From positions 457,366 to 521,365 of the forward strand of contig NZ_QPIB01000012.1 of the NCBI RefSeq assembly GCF_003671765.1: a stretch of DNA of 64,000 nucleotides, written 5' to 3'. Source of the stretch: Xenophilus sp. E41. Its GTDB lineage: Bacteria > Pseudomonadota > Gammaproteobacteria > Burkholderiales > Burkholderiaceae_C. Below the pieces are notes generated by a model. The model did not search any database. It had not been told where the DNA came from and saw only the letters and a list, made by a program, of their open reading frames with translations. Shown here piece after piece: positions 34,450-45,441 of the stretch (positions are counted from its first letter, which is position 1; each line of letters opens with the position of its first letter). Both the position numbers and the translations under genes were made by a program.

Positions 34450-35332
34450 GCAGCAGTGCCTGGCGCAGCATGCGCGCGGCCCGGTCGCGGATGCGGCCCG
34501 GCATGTTGCGATGCGCGCGCCGCGGCTGCACCCTGGCGGTGGCGCAGGCCCACAGGAAGTCGTGCAGGATCGGCGTGTCGTTGATGGTCTCGGTGCTGCC
34601 GTACTTGTGGAACTCCGGGTGCCACTGGGTGGCGGCGATGTAGCCGCGCCCGCCCCGGTCGGCCTGGCGGCGGATCGCCTCGGGCACGCGGTCGGGCAGG
34701 CTCCAGGCCTCGACCTCGAAGCCGGGCGCCAGGCCCTTGATGCCCTGGTGGTGGATGCTGTTGACCCGCGCCGTCTGCACCTCAGGGTACAGCTTGGCCA
34801 GGCGCGTGCCGGGCACGATCTCGATCTGGTGGAAGTTCTGGTCGTAGGTGACCGGGTCGCGGTGCTTCAGTGTCTCGGGGTGGCCGTGCTGCTCCTCGAT
34901 GTCCTGGTAGAGCGTGCCGCCGAAGGCCACGTTGATGAGCTGCAGGCCGCGGCACACGCCGAAGATCGGCTTGCCGGCCTGCTCGAAGGCCTCGACCAGC
35001 GCCAGGTCGTACAGGTCGCGGATGCGGTCGCCGATCCAGGCGTCCTTGAGCGGCTCCTCGCCGTAGCTGCCGGGCCAGACGTCGGCGCCGCCGTGCATGA
35101 CCACGCCGTCGAGCCATTCGGCGTAGTGGCTCAGCGTGGTGTCGCCGCGCGCGGTGTCGCCGGTCGGGCAGGGCACCATGACCACCATCGCGCCGGCCGA
35201 CATCAGCCAGTGCGCGATCGACTGCTCGACGTACTGCAGCGTCTTGTTGGTGAACAGGGAGCGCGCCGGGTCGGCGTGCGAGAAGCAGGCGGAAAGGCCG
35301 ATCTTGAGGCGTGCTGCGACAGGCTGCGACAT
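34442..35332 (-). CDS. Class I glutamine-amidotransferase-like hydrolase (PuuD type)
   Basis: A 296-residue hydrolase of the gamma-glutamyl-gamma-aminobutyrate hydrolase family. The nucleophile elbow is PIFGVCRGLQLINVAFGGTLYQDI, and the His-Glu pair is in AATQWHPEFH. The family cleaves gamma-glutamyl amide bonds, as in putrescine breakdown. No other puu genes are nearby, so the natural substrate is open. An upstream start at 35359 is possible; 35332 (MSQPVAARLKIGLSACF) fits the family better. Confidence 0.85.
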   Translation of the reverse strand: MSQPVAARLKIGLSACFSHADPARSLFTNKTLQYVEQSIAHWLMSAGAMVVMVPCPTGDTARGDTTLSHYAEWLDGVVMHGGADVWPGSYGEEPLKDAWIGDRIRDLYDLALVEAFEQAGKPIFGVCRGLQLINVAFGGTLYQDIEEQHGHPETLKHRDPVTYDQNFHQIEIVPGTRLAKLYPEVQTARVNSIHHQGIKGLAPGFEVEAWSLPDRVPEAIRRQADRGGRGYIAATQWHPEFHKYGSTETINDTPILHDFLWACATARVQPRRAHRNMPGRIRDRAARMLRQALLRR

Positions 35333-35736
35333 GGGAGTGAGGTCGGGCGCGGAAGGCAAAGTTCATTCTGCGCTGCAGTGCCGCAGCGGCCTGTCGGCCA
35401 AGCCCCCGACGTGTGGAATGCGCCACAGCCGATCCGGCGGACCGCTCACGGCGGGCCCGTTTCGGCAAGGACCGTGCCAGGCGGTTACAATCCTGGGTCT
35501 TTCGTTCGCACGCCGCCCGAGCCACGCCGGGTCCGGCGCACGCACCGCCGATGCATCGGTGCGTCCACCGCCCCCTTCCTCTCAGCGTGCGGCGAAAGCT
35601 GCCCCAGGCGCCGCATCGCGGTTCGCGCCGCGCCACCGGGCACCGATCGACATTCACCGGGTGGGCCGCAGCATGCGGGCCACCCCGGCGACCGGCCACC
35701 GTGAGGTCGGGCGCCAACCGTTTTTGAAGGACACAC
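35333..35736. other. 404-base spacer upstream of infA
   Basis: No gene is recognised between the amidotransferase start and infA. A TACAAT at 35486-35491 is a good -10 for infA, with only a poor -35 (TTCGGC region near 35461). The remaining 245 bases up to infA would be a long leader with no motif I can identify. Confidence 0.5.
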
Positions 35737-35988
35737 ATGGCCAAGGAAGAACTCATCGAGATGCAGGGCGCGGTCACCGAAGTGCTGCCCGACTCCCGCT
35801 ACCGCGTGACGCTGGAGAACGGCCACGAGGTCATCGCCTACAGCGGCGGCAAGGTGCGCAAGAACCATATCCGCATCATCCTGGGCGACAAGGTCTCGCT
35901 CGAGATGTCGCCCTACGACCTGACCAAGGGCCGCATCACCTTCCGCCACCTCGAGCGCCGCGGCCCGCCGCCGACCGGCTCGCGCTGA
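35737..35988 (+). CDS. infA: Translation initiation factor IF-1
   Basis: An 83-residue S1/OB-fold protein: [35 protein letters not shown], then [35 protein letters not shown]. It occupies the ribosomal A site during initiation. A GAAGGA precedes the ATG and a strong terminator follows. It is not in a ribosomal-protein operon, and the slightly long tail ([12 protein letters not shown]) fits the second, solitary infA copy seen in many Burkholderiales. Confidence 0.95.
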   Translation: MAKEELIEMQGAVTEVLPDSRYRVTLENGHEVIAYSGGKVRKNHIRIILGDKVSLEMSPYDLTKGRITFRHLERRGPPPTGSR

Positions 35989-36016
35989 GCACGCGCCACC
36001 GCCACGCACCACGCAG

Positions 36017-36044
36017 AAGGGCCTCCTCGGAGGCCCTTTTTCTT
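36017..36044 (+). terminator. Rho-independent terminator after infA
   Basis: GGGCCTCC (36019-36026), a 2-base loop and GGAGGCCC (36029-36036), then TTTTT. It starts about 30 bases after the infA stop and separates it from the convergent flavoprotein gene. Confidence 0.9.
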
Positions 36045-36060
36045 TGCCTGCGCGCCCCGC

Positions 36061-37356
36061 TCAGGCCGCCTGCAGCTGCTGCGCCGCCGTCCGCTGCGCC
36101 GAACGCCCGGCTGCCTGCGCGGCGATCGCATCGCCGAGGAAGGCCGCGTCGCGCGCGATGCCCGAGAAACGCCCCGAGCCCCAGGTGTGCAGCCAGGGCA
36201 GGCCGAGGAAGTACAGGCCCGGCTCGCGCGTCACGCCGCGCAGGTGCACCGGGTGCCCGCGGCCGTTGAAGACCGGCGCGTCCACCCAGGCGAAGTCCGG
36301 CGCGAAGCCGATGCACCACACCACGCTGGTGATGCCGGCGGCGGCCAGGTCGAGCCGGGTGCGCTCCTCGGCCGGCGTCCACACGGGCTCGTACACCGAG
36401 GGCGGCGGCGCCTCGATGCCCTTCGCGGCGATGTGCTTGTCGATCGAGGCGTTGATGCCGTTGTAGATGCGGTCGGCGTGGTCCAGGTTCTCGCGCAGGT
36501 TGGGCAGGAACTGCAGCGCGCCGTCCTCGAAGCCCTCGAGCTGGCCGTACAGCTGCATGCCCTCGCGCGCGAAACGGCGCAGGTCGATGTCGCGCCCGCC
36601 GTCCCGGCCGGTGACGTAGTGGTTGGTGTTGTCGCGCACGCCCTCGCGCAACGGGTGCTGCGTGACGGGCATGTCGTAGTAACCCATGTCGGCCAGCCAG
36701 TCGACCACTTCCTTGCCCCGGTAGAAGCGCGCGCAGCGCGGGGCGTTGCCGGTGGCCAGCACCACCTGCCGCCCGGCCAGGTGCAGGTCCTCGGCGATCT
36801 GCGCCCCCGACTGGCCGCAGCCCACCACCAGCACGGCGCCCTCGGGCAGCTGGGCCGGGTTGCGGTACTGCGCCGAGTGGTACTGCACGACGGAGGCCGG
36901 CAGCTTCTCGGCCATGCGCGGGACCACGGGCTTGTGGTAGCCGCCCGAGGCCACCACCACTTGGTCGGCCGTATAGAGGCCCTCGCTGGTCTGCACCTGC
37001 CAGCGCTCGTGCTCGCCGGCGCGCGACACCTTCTCCACCGACACGCCCTCGATCGCGGGCGCCTTCACATGGTCGACGAAGCCCGCGAGCCAGTCGTTGA
37101 TCTGGTCCTTGACCATGAAGCCGTGCGGATCGTCGCCCCGGTACGGCCAGCCCGGCAGCTGGCACTGCCAGTTCGGTGTGACGAGGCAGAAGGTGTCCCA
37201 GCGCTGCGTGCGCCAGCTGTGCACGAGGCTGCGCTTCTCGATCACGAGGTGGTCGATACCGCGCTGCTGCAGTTCGTGGCTGAGAGACAGGCCGGCCTGG
37301 CCGCCGCCGACGATGACGACGCTGTAGTGGCTGCGTCCGCCGTAGGGATGGGACAT
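36061..37356 (-). CDS. MSMEG_0569-family flavin-dependent oxidoreductase
   Basis: A 431-residue flavoprotein monooxygenase-like enzyme. The FAD site is [21 protein letters not shown] (about residues 12-32) and the NAD(P)H site is [17 protein letters not shown] (about 175). [20 protein letters not shown] and the final [20 protein letters not shown] match the MSMEG_0569 subgroup, found only with the Nit1-type nitrilase cluster. It is the last gene of the operon. The substrate is unknown. Confidence 0.85.
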   Translation of the reverse strand: MSHPYGGRSHYSVVIVGGGQAGLSLSHELQQRGIDHLVIEKRSLVHSWRTQRWDTFCLVTPNWQCQLPGWPYRGDDPHGFMVKDQINDWLAGFVDHVKAPAIEGVSVEKVSRAGEHERWQVQTSEGLYTADQVVVASGGYHKPVVPRMAEKLPASVVQYHSAQYRNPAQLPEGAVLVVGCGQSGAQIAEDLHLAGRQVVLATGNAPRCARFYRGKEVVDWLADMGYYDMPVTQHPLREGVRDNTNHYVTGRDGGRDIDLRRFAREGMQLYGQLEGFEDGALQFLPNLRENLDHADRIYNGINASIDKHIAAKGIEAPPPSVYEPVWTPAEERTRLDLAAAGITSVVWCIGFAPDFAWVDAPVFNGRGHPVHLRGVTREPGLYFLGLPWLHTWGSGRFSGIARDAAFLGDAIAAQAAGRSAQRTAAQQLQAA

Positions 37357-37385
37357 GGGAGTTCCTTGGAGAAATTCGGTCGTTG

Positions 37386-37670
37386 TCAGTCGAAGGCCAG
37401 CACCGCGACCTCGGCGTCCGGCTGGTGGGCGAAGCGCCCGGCGATCTCCTCGATCTGCGCGAGCTGGTCCATGGCCTGCGAACAGGCGAAGCCGTACTTG
37501 GCACGCACCCGCTCCGACGCGATGCCCAGCGCCTCGCGCGTGCGCGCCAGGAAGTCGGGCAGCGGGTACCGCACGCCGGGCTGCAGGAAGTCCTGCACCA
37601 CCAGCGAGGGCGAGTAGCAGCGCGTCTCGCTGGCGTCGGGCCAGCGGACGTGGAAATGCATGACGGGCAT
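37386..37670 (-). CDS. MSMEG_0570-family nitrogen-starvation protein
   Basis: A 94-residue protein: [48 protein letters not shown] and [25 protein letters not shown]. This is the small partner protein of the nitrilase cluster (MSMEG_0570 type, linked to nitrogen starvation in cyanobacterial homologues). It has no catalytic motif. It lies 13 bases after the glycosyltransferase and 29 before the flavoprotein. Confidence 0.8.
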   Translation of the reverse strand: MPVMHFHVRWPDASETRCYSPSLVVQDFLQPGVRYPLPDFLARTREALGIASERVRAKYGFACSQAMDQLAQIEEIAGRFAHQPDAEVAVLAFD

Positions 37671-37683
37671 CGAAGGGGTCCTT

Positions 37684-38883
37684 TCAGGCGGCCTGCGCCA
37701 GCGCGGGCGCGCGCTGCGCCAGGCCGGCGCGGTAGAGCTGCCCGTGGCGTGCCGCGCTGGCAGGCCAGCTGAAGCGATGGGCGAGGCGCGCGGCGCTGGC
37801 CGCGGTGCGCTGCTCGCTGCGCGTGGACAGCGCATGCACCAGCGCGTCGCCGATCGACCGCACCGACAGCGGGTCGGCCCACGACACGTCGGCGTCGGTC
37901 AGATGGTCGGTGAAGGGCGCGATGCGCGAGGCCACCACCGGCACGCCGCTGGCCAACGCCTCCAGCACCACCAGGCCGAAACCCTCGCGCACGGAGGGCA
38001 TCGCCACCACGTCGGCCAGGCGGTAGAGCCGCGGCATGTCGGCATCGGCGATGGCGCCGAGCAGCTGCACCGGCTGCCCCGGCCCCGCGCGCCAGCCCAG
38101 CTGGCCGAGCGCCTCGTCGAAGCGGCGCGCGTAGGCGGCATGGTCCAGCAGGCTCACGCCGCCGGCGATGAGCAGACGCGCGCCGGGCTGTGCCGCATGC
38201 AGTTGCGCAAAGGCTTGCAGGAGGCGCACCGTGTTCTTGCGCTCTTCGACGCCGCCCATCGCCAGGACGATGGGGCCGCCGGCTTCGATGCCCAGCCGCT
38301 GCCCCAGGTCGACGTCCTCGGGCTGCACCCGTGGCGAGAAGCGCGCCATGTCGACGCCGTTGTCGACCTGCACCGCCTCGATGTCGTGCGCTGCGGCCAG
38401 GTGCTCGCGCCACAGGCGACTCACGGTGAAGACCTGCGTCGCGGCCTCGAAGGCGCGTTGTTGCCACTGCATGAGTTGCGGCTCGTCGAAGTGGTCGAGG
38501 TGGTGCACCGTGCGCACGAACGCACCGATGCGGCTGCTTCCCTGCAGGTCGGCCAGCGCATTGCCGCCGATCGAATCGTGCGTGTGCCAGACGTCGAAGC
38601 GTTCGCCGCGCGCGAGCAGACCGCCGAGGTGCCGCGTGAAGGCATCGATGCGGCTGCGTACCATGGCGACCATGTCGCGCGGCGTGCCGGCCACGGGCAC
38701 CAGCGACACCCGGCAGGCCGGCTCGCGGAACAGGCGCTGGCCCGGCCCCGCCGGCGCGAACACCGTGACCGCATGGCCCGCCGCGTGCAGCGCGTTCGCC
38801 AGCTCCAGGGTGTGCACCACGCCGCCGCGCGGGTTGACCGAATGCGTGAGCAGCGCGATGCGCAGCGATGCGTGCTCAGGCAT
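37684..38883 (-). CDS. MSMEG_0565-family glycosyltransferase
   Basis: A 399-residue GT-B glycosyltransferase (GT4-like). LLTHSVNPRGGVVHTLELANALHAAGH opens the N-terminal fold, and the donor site shows MGGVEERKNTVRLLQAF, then MPSVREGFGLVVLEALASGVPVVAS with the E-x7-E pattern. It belongs to the nitrilase cluster subgroup MSMEG_0565 and starts 8 bases inside the preceding gene. It implies that the pathway product is glycosylated; the sugar and acceptor are unknown. Confidence 0.83.
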   Translation of the reverse strand: MPEHASLRIALLTHSVNPRGGVVHTLELANALHAAGHAVTVFAPAGPGQRLFREPACRVSLVPVAGTPRDMVAMVRSRIDAFTRHLGGLLARGERFDVWHTHDSIGGNALADLQGSSRIGAFVRTVHHLDHFDEPQLMQWQQRAFEAATQVFTVSRLWREHLAAAHDIEAVQVDNGVDMARFSPRVQPEDVDLGQRLGIEAGGPIVLAMGGVEERKNTVRLLQAFAQLHAAQPGARLLIAGGVSLLDHAAYARRFDEALGQLGWRAGPGQPVQLLGAIADADMPRLYRLADVVAMPSVREGFGLVVLEALASGVPVVASRIAPFTDHLTDADVSWADPLSVRSIGDALVHALSTRSEQRTAASAARLAHRFSWPASAARHGQLYRAGLAQRAPALAQAA

Positions 38884-39883
38884 GGACCGGCTCCGTGGCG
38901 GGTTGCGCCGCCGGCGCCTGGATGAAGGGCGCCGCGTCGAGGTCCCACAGCAGCGCGTCCTCGCCGCCGGCGCGCACCTGCACGCGGCGCGATGCATCGA
39001 CTTCGCCCACCACCGCGCAGGCGATGTCGCGCGCCGCGAAGCGCGCCAGCACCGTGGCGGCATGGGCTGGCGGCACGCTCAGCACGAAGCCGTAGCTCGG
39101 GAAGGAGGCGAGCCAGCGCATCAGCGGCACGCCGGGCGGGCGTGGCAGCGCGTCGATGTGAATGCGCGCGCCCACGCCCGAGCATTCCAGCAGCATCAGC
39201 GCCGTGCCCACCGCGCCGGCCATGCTGATGTCCTTGGCGGCCGCGCACAGGCCCTCTTCGGCCAGCGCGGGCAGCAGCTCCAGGTCGGCGCGCAGGCGGG
39301 TGGCCGGGGCCTTCGTCGACGCGTTCCAGTACGGGAAGGGTTCCTCGTAGCCACCTCGCAGGTCCACCGCCATCAGCAGCAGGTCGCCCGGCCGCGCATC
39401 GAAGCTGGTCAGCAGGCGCCGCGCATGGCCGAGGATGGCGACGGCCAGCTGCGGCCGTTCGCTGCGGTTGTTGCTGTGGCCGCCGACCACGGGCACGCCG
39501 TAGCGCGCCGACGCCTCGGCCAGGCCGCGCAGCACCTCGTCGCCGGGGCTGCTGCCGGTGCTCCACAGGGCGTCGACCACCGCCGTGGGCCGCCCGCCCA
39601 TGGCGTAGATGTCGCTCACGTTGACCATCACGCCACAGTAGCCGGCGAACCAGGGCATGCGGACGATGAAGTCCTCGACCAGGCCCTCGATGGCGAAGAG
39701 CAAATAGCCGCCATGCCCGTCGGGGATGGCCGCGCAATCGTCGCCCACCGGCACGGCCTGGGCCAGTGCCGCCGGGCCTCCGGGCAGCGCGCGGCCCAGC
39801 GTCGCGACCACCTCGCTGATGTCCTGCTTGTGCGCGAAGCCGCGGGTGGCGCGCAGAGCCTCGGCGATCTCCTGCGCGGTCAT
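38876..39883 (-). CDS. AIR-synthase-like protein (Sll0787 family)
   Basis: A 335-residue member of the PurM/HypE/SelD ATP-binding superfamily: VPVGDDCAAIPDGHGGYLLFAIEG, MVNVSDIYAMGGRPTAVVDAL, VVGGHSNNRSERPQLAV and AAAKDISMAGAVGTALMLLE. These enzymes activate an amide or carboxyl oxygen with ATP. It overlaps the GNAT gene by an ATGA junction and the glycosyltransferase by 8 bases, so translation is coupled. Confidence 0.85.
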   Translation of the reverse strand: MTAQEIAEALRATRGFAHKQDISEVVATLGRALPGGPAALAQAVPVGDDCAAIPDGHGGYLLFAIEGLVEDFIVRMPWFAGYCGVMVNVSDIYAMGGRPTAVVDALWSTGSSPGDEVLRGLAEASARYGVPVVGGHSNNRSERPQLAVAILGHARRLLTSFDARPGDLLLMAVDLRGGYEEPFPYWNASTKAPATRLRADLELLPALAEEGLCAAAKDISMAGAVGTALMLLECSGVGARIHIDALPRPPGVPLMRWLASFPSYGFVLSVPPAHAATVLARFAARDIACAVVGEVDASRRVQVRAGGEDALLWDLDAAPFIQAPAAQPATEPVHA

Positions 39884-40440
39884 GGCGCCACCCTCGCACG
39901 CGTGACGTAGCCGCTCACCGGGTCGTGGCAGGGCGGGTAGACGCCCAGGTCGGCCTGCATCCGCGCATGCGGCCGGCCGTGGATGGCCGTCTCCTCGAGC
40001 ACGCGCCAGCCGAGCTTGGAAAAGAGCGGCACGTTCTGCCGCTGCACCTGGGCCAGGAAGGTGGTGCAGCCCAGTGCGTGGGCGCGCGACACGGCCAGGC
40101 GGATCAGCGTCGCGCCCAGATGCCCCTGGCTGCGGAAAGCCGGGTGCACCGCCAGGCGCGAGCCCCACCATTCGCCCGCGGCCTCGCCGCGGTGGATGCG
40201 CACCGTGCCCACCACCTGCTCGGGCATGCCGGCGGTGCAGGACATGGCCACCAGCAGCTGCGCGTCGTCGTCGATCGCGTCGCGGTCGTCGCGCGCGAAG
40301 ATGCCCTGCTCGATGCAGAACACCGCGCGGCGCAGCGCCATGGCCTCGTCGCGCTCCCACGGCTGCTGGGCCACGCGCACCAGGTACTCGACCGGGGTGT
40401 AGACGAGCGCGAGTTCGCTCAGGTCGTCGGCGTGCAGCAT
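39880..40440 (-). CDS. GNAT N-acetyltransferase (MSMEG_0567/Sll0786 family)
   Basis: A 186-residue acetyltransferase. The acetyl-CoA loop is LAVHPAFRSQGHLGATLIRLAV (R-S-Q-G-H-L-G) and the C-terminal strand-helix is FLAQVQRQNVPLFSKLGWRVLEE. The N-terminal ALRRAVFCIEQGIFARDDRDAID is typical of the nitrilase-cluster GNATs. It lies 9 bases after the radical SAM gene. The acceptor amine is unknown. Confidence 0.85.
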   Translation of the reverse strand: MLHADDLSELALVYTPVEYLVRVAQQPWERDEAMALRRAVFCIEQGIFARDDRDAIDDDAQLLVAMSCTAGMPEQVVGTVRIHRGEAAGEWWGSRLAVHPAFRSQGHLGATLIRLAVSRAHALGCTTFLAQVQRQNVPLFSKLGWRVLEETAIHGRPHARMQADLGVYPPCHDPVSGYVTRARVAP

Positions 40441-41482
40441 GGGTGCACCTCAGCTTTCGTAGACCGACAGCGACGAGCAGGCGCCGCACTTGCCGCAGCC
40501 GGCCTTGATGTCGCCGGAGCGCAGACCCGCCGCGGCGACGCGCGCGCCCAGCGGTTCGAGGATGCCGCGCATGAACTCGGGCGAGGGGGCGGGATGGTCT
40601 TCCAGCGGCGTGCCGCTGATCGGCACGAAGGGCACGACGAAGGGGTACACGCCCAGCGCCAGCAGCCTGTCGCTGATGTCCAGGATGGCTTCGCGCGAAT
40701 CGCCCAGGCCGGCCAGGATGTAGGTGCTGACCTGGCCACGGCCGAAGACACGCACCGCGGCCTCGAAGGCGCTCAGGTAGCGCTCGATCGGCACGCTGGC
40801 CTTGCCGGGCATGATCTTCTCGCGCACCTCGGGCGTCACCACCTCCAGGTGCATGCCCAGCGTGTCGATGCCGGCGGCATGCATGCGCGCGAACCAGCGG
40901 TCGTCGTCCGGCGGCTCGCACTGGCCCTGGATCGGGATGTCGACGGCCGCCTTGATCGCGAACGCGCTCTCGCACAGGATCGCGGCACCGCGGTCGGTGG
41001 CGTTGGGCGTGCCGGTGGTCAGCACCATGTGCCTGACGCCGTCGAGCAGCACCGCGGCGCGGGCCACCTCGGCGAGCTGCTCGGGCGTCTTGCGTGCCAC
41101 GGTGCGCCCAGCCGCCAGCGACTGGCCGATCGCGCAGAACTTGCAGGTCTTCCTGCGGCTCTCGTAGCGGATGCAGGTCTGCAGCACGGTGGTGGCCAGC
41201 ACGTCGCTGCCGTGCAGCGTGGCGATGTGCGAGTAGGGCACGCCGTCGAAGGTCTGCATCGCGTAGAAGCGCGGCTGCTTCGGGAAGCTGATGCTGGCGA
41301 TCGGGATGCTGCCGCGCATCACCCGGCTCACGCCGCGGGCGTCGGGCGCCTCGGCGGTGAAGGGCGAATGCCACGCCGTGGAGGTGTGCACCGGCACCAT
41401 GATCGTGTGGCCGTCGACGGTGACGGCCTTGTGGTCCGATGGGCCCGCGCCGCCGCGTCGGCTGGCGGCGCCGGCCGCCGGG

Positions 41483-43015
<1,533 letters not shown>

Positions 43016-43372
43016 GGGGTACTCCGTTGGGATGGGACAAAGAGGGTTTGCGTGCCGGGCCGAAGCCGCGTCGCCGCGCCGTTCTCTTCGCATCCGATGT
43101 GCCAGCCGCGCAGGGCCGCCGTGCGATCAAGCTGCGATCAACACGCAGCCGCGCGGCGCGGCGTGCCGAAAAAAATTTCCCGACCCCGCAAAGCGCCGGC
43201 CCGCGGCCGTCGTGCGGACGCGCCGGTGCACCGATCCGACGCGCCGCGCATGCGATCAATGCACCCGATCAAGGGGGTTGATCGCACCCGATCGATGCGC
43301 CCTTCCCCTCCGGCGCGGGCATGCTTTCTGCACGTTGATCGGTGTGTGCATGCAATCAATGGATGCAATCAA
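43016..43372. promoter_or_regulatory. Divergent regulatory region with eight TGCGATCAA-like motifs
   Basis: The spacer between the nitrilase operon and the MocR gene holds TGCGATCAA at 43122, 43133 and 43251; CCCGATCAA at 43264; TGCAATCAA at 43351 and 43364; and the inverse TTGATCGCA at 43278 and TTGATCGGT at 43335. Within each direct pair the spacing is 11, 13 and 13 bases. The copies at 43251 and 43278 form a perfect inverted pair. The last copy ends at the start codon of the regulator. Confidence 0.75.
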
Positions 43373-44770
43373 GTGAACGCGCCTTCGATCACCACCCACT
43401 GGCGCCGGCAGCTGCGCGCCAGCGCCAAGCCGGCGTACCTGCTGCTGGCGGACCTGATCGCGGACGACATCCGCACCGGCCGCCTCACCGTGCGCGACCG
43501 GCTGCCGACGCTGCGCGAACTGGCGGCCGACCTGGCGCTCAACTACACGACGGTGGCGCGCGGCTATGCCGAGGCGCGCAAACGCGGCCTGATCGACTCA
43601 CGGGCCGGCACCGGCACCTTCATCCGATCCGGCTCGCCGAGCCTGCGCCTGCGCGGCGGCAGCGGCGCGGAGATGACGATGAACATGCCGCCCGAACCGG
43701 CCGACGAGCACCTGCTCGCTCGCCTGCACGAGGGCATGGCGCGCGCCTGCGCGCAGGCCGACTTCTACGGGCTGATGCGCTACCAGGACTTCGGCGGCGC
43801 GCCGCAGGACCGCGAGGCGGCGATGCGCTGGCTGCGCCCGCACGTGCCGGATGCGGGTGTCGACCGCATCCTGGTGTGCCCCGGCATCCACAGCGTGCTC
43901 ACCGCCCTGTTCTCGCTGCTGGCGCGGCCGGGCGAGCTGATCTGCGTCGAGTCGCTCACCTACCCCGGCGTGAAAGCCATCGCCGCGCAGCTGGGCGTGC
44001 AGCTGCATGCGCTGCAGCTGGACGACGACGGCCCGATCGCCGACGCCTTCGAGCACGCCTGCAGGACGCTCAAGCCCAAGGCGCTGTACTGCAACCCGAC
44101 CCTGCTGAACCCGACCACACTGACCGTCTCGCGTGCGCGGCGCGAGGCGCTGGCCGATGTTGCGCTGCGCTATGCCGTGCCGATCATCGAGGACGACGCC
44201 TACGGCATGCTGCCGCGCCAGATGCCGCCCGCCCTGGCCACGCTGGCGCCGGCGCTGACCTACTACCTCACCGGCTTCGCCAAGTGCTTCGGCGCCGGCC
44301 TGCGCACGGCGTACGTCTGCGCACCCACGGCACGGCTGGCACAGCGGCTGGCGGGCGCGATGCGGGCAACGACGGTGATGGCATCGCCGGTGACCAGCAC
44401 GCTGGCGACGATGTGGGTGGAGGACGGCACTGCCGACGCGATGCTGCAGGCGGTGCGCGCCGAATCCGTGGCACGCCAGGCGCTGGCGGCGCGCCACCTG
44501 GGCGAGCACGGGCTGCAGGCGCATCCGGAAGGCTTCCACGCCTGGCTGCCGCTCACGCCCGGCTGGAGCCCGGTGGAATTCGCGTCCTACCTGCGCACGC
44601 AGAACGTCGGCGTGGTGGCAAGTGCGGCCTTCTCGACCGACGGCGATCCGCCCGAGGCGGTGCGCATCTGCCTGGGCGGCCCGATGGACCGCGAGGACTG
44701 CGACGAGGCGCTGCGGCTCATCGCCGACACGCTGACGCACCCGCAGCACCCGCACGCGACGCTGGGCTGA
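43373..44770 (+). CDS. MocR-type regulator (GntR HTH fused to PLP aminotransferase)
   Basis: A 465-residue regulator from GTG 43373; no in-frame ATG is near. The winged helix (about residues 10-80) shows YLLLADLIADDIRTGRLTVRDRLPTLRELAADLALNYTTVARGYAEARKRGLI. The aminotransferase part has the PLP Lys in YLTGFAKCFGAGLR and the Asp in VPIIEDDAYGML. MocR proteins sense an amine or PLP ligand. Divergence from the nitrilase operon and the motif array between them make it the likely controller of both. Confidence 0.9.
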   Translation: MNAPSITTHWRRQLRASAKPAYLLLADLIADDIRTGRLTVRDRLPTLRELAADLALNYTTVARGYAEARKRGLIDSRAGTGTFIRSGSPSLRLRGGSGAEMTMNMPPEPADEHLLARLHEGMARACAQADFYGLMRYQDFGGAPQDREAAMRWLRPHVPDAGVDRILVCPGIHSVLTALFSLLARPGELICVESLTYPGVKAIAAQLGVQLHALQLDDDGPIADAFEHACRTLKPKALYCNPTLLNPTTLTVSRARREALADVALRYAVPIIEDDAYGMLPRQMPPALATLAPALTYYLTGFAKCFGAGLRTAYVCAPTARLAQRLAGAMRATTVMASPVTSTLATMWVEDGTADAMLQAVRAESVARQALAARHLGEHGLQAHPEGFHAWLPLTPGWSPVEFASYLRTQNVGVVASAAFSTDGDPPEAVRICLGGPMDREDCDEALRLIADTLTHPQHPHATLG

Positions 44771-44781
44771 TCCGGTACTCC

Positions 44782-44850
44782 ATTGCGACTGATTCGATAG
44801 CTGCTCGCACCCCATCCACGGGCGCTCCGGGCCGCTTCGGCTCGAAACCC
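44782..44850 (+). repeat. Intergenic repeat family R1, copy 3
   Basis: ATTGCGACTGATTCGATAGC, then TGCTCGCACC, GGGCGCTCCGGGCC and TTCGGCTCG. It fills the gap between the convergent MocR and hypothetical genes. Confidence 0.78.
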
Positions 44851-44857
44851 GGGCTCT

Positions 44858-45223
44858 TCAGTGGCGCAGCGGCGGCAGGATCTGGTGGCGATCCACCCAG
44901 CGAGCGGCCTCGCGCTCGGCGAGCTGCAGCGCCTCCTCGGCCGACGTGCACGGCACCACGTCGAGCGCGATCGCGATGCCCTCGCCGGGGCTCGCGTCGG
45001 CCTGGTACAGCACGCGGGGAGCGAACAGGCCCGGACCCAACTCGTCGGCCATGCACACGAAGGTGCAGCCGCGGTACTCGAAGGGCTGCCCTGCCGGCGG
45101 CGGCACGCGCGTGGCGGCACCCGCCGCGGCCAGTGCCTGCGCCGCGCGACGCCAGGGCCATCGGTCGATGTGTGCGTCCATGGGCAGGCTCACGGGGGCG
45201 TTGGCGGCAGGCATCAGGTCCAT
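44858..45223 (-). CDS. Hypothetical protein
   Basis: About 121 residues from ATG 45223; a start at 45178 (MDAHIDRWPW) is also possible. RWPWRRAAQALAAAG, FEYRGCTFVCMADELGPGLFAPRVLYQ, then EEALQLAEREAARWVDRHQ at the end. It has no signal peptide, membrane segment or family I recognise. It is divergent from the NarL-type regulator. Confidence 0.55.
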   Translation of the reverse strand: MDLMPAANAPVSLPMDAHIDRWPWRRAAQALAAAGAATRVPPPAGQPFEYRGCTFVCMADELGPGLFAPRVLYQADASPGEGIAIALDVVPCTSAEEALQLAEREAARWVDRHQILPPLRH

Positions 45224-45441
45224 GGCGGCGAGTCTCTTGCGGCCCGGCAGGCCGGGTTTGTGGACAAGTGCCCGCCGCCGCGAAAGCGCCTGGCCCAAAG
45301 CCGTGCAGGACAACATCCCGACCCGCGTCCGACCCCGCGCAACGGCCCTGTGCGGTGGCATCCTCACGCATCGGTCGGCAGGCACCTGCATGCCGGCGTT
45401 TTTCAAGCAACCACCAAGAGCTGTTCCAGAGGTACACGCAC

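Noticed and set aside
35486-35491. A riboswitch in the long infA leader
   Set aside because: The leader is over 200 bases but I could find no conserved fold or ligand motif, so only a -10 candidate is reported.
43122-43372. Could the repeated TGCGATCAA array be a CRISPR or replication iteron set?
   Set aside because: Units are only 9 bases, irregularly spaced and in both orientations, with no cas or rep gene; a regulator site array fits better.
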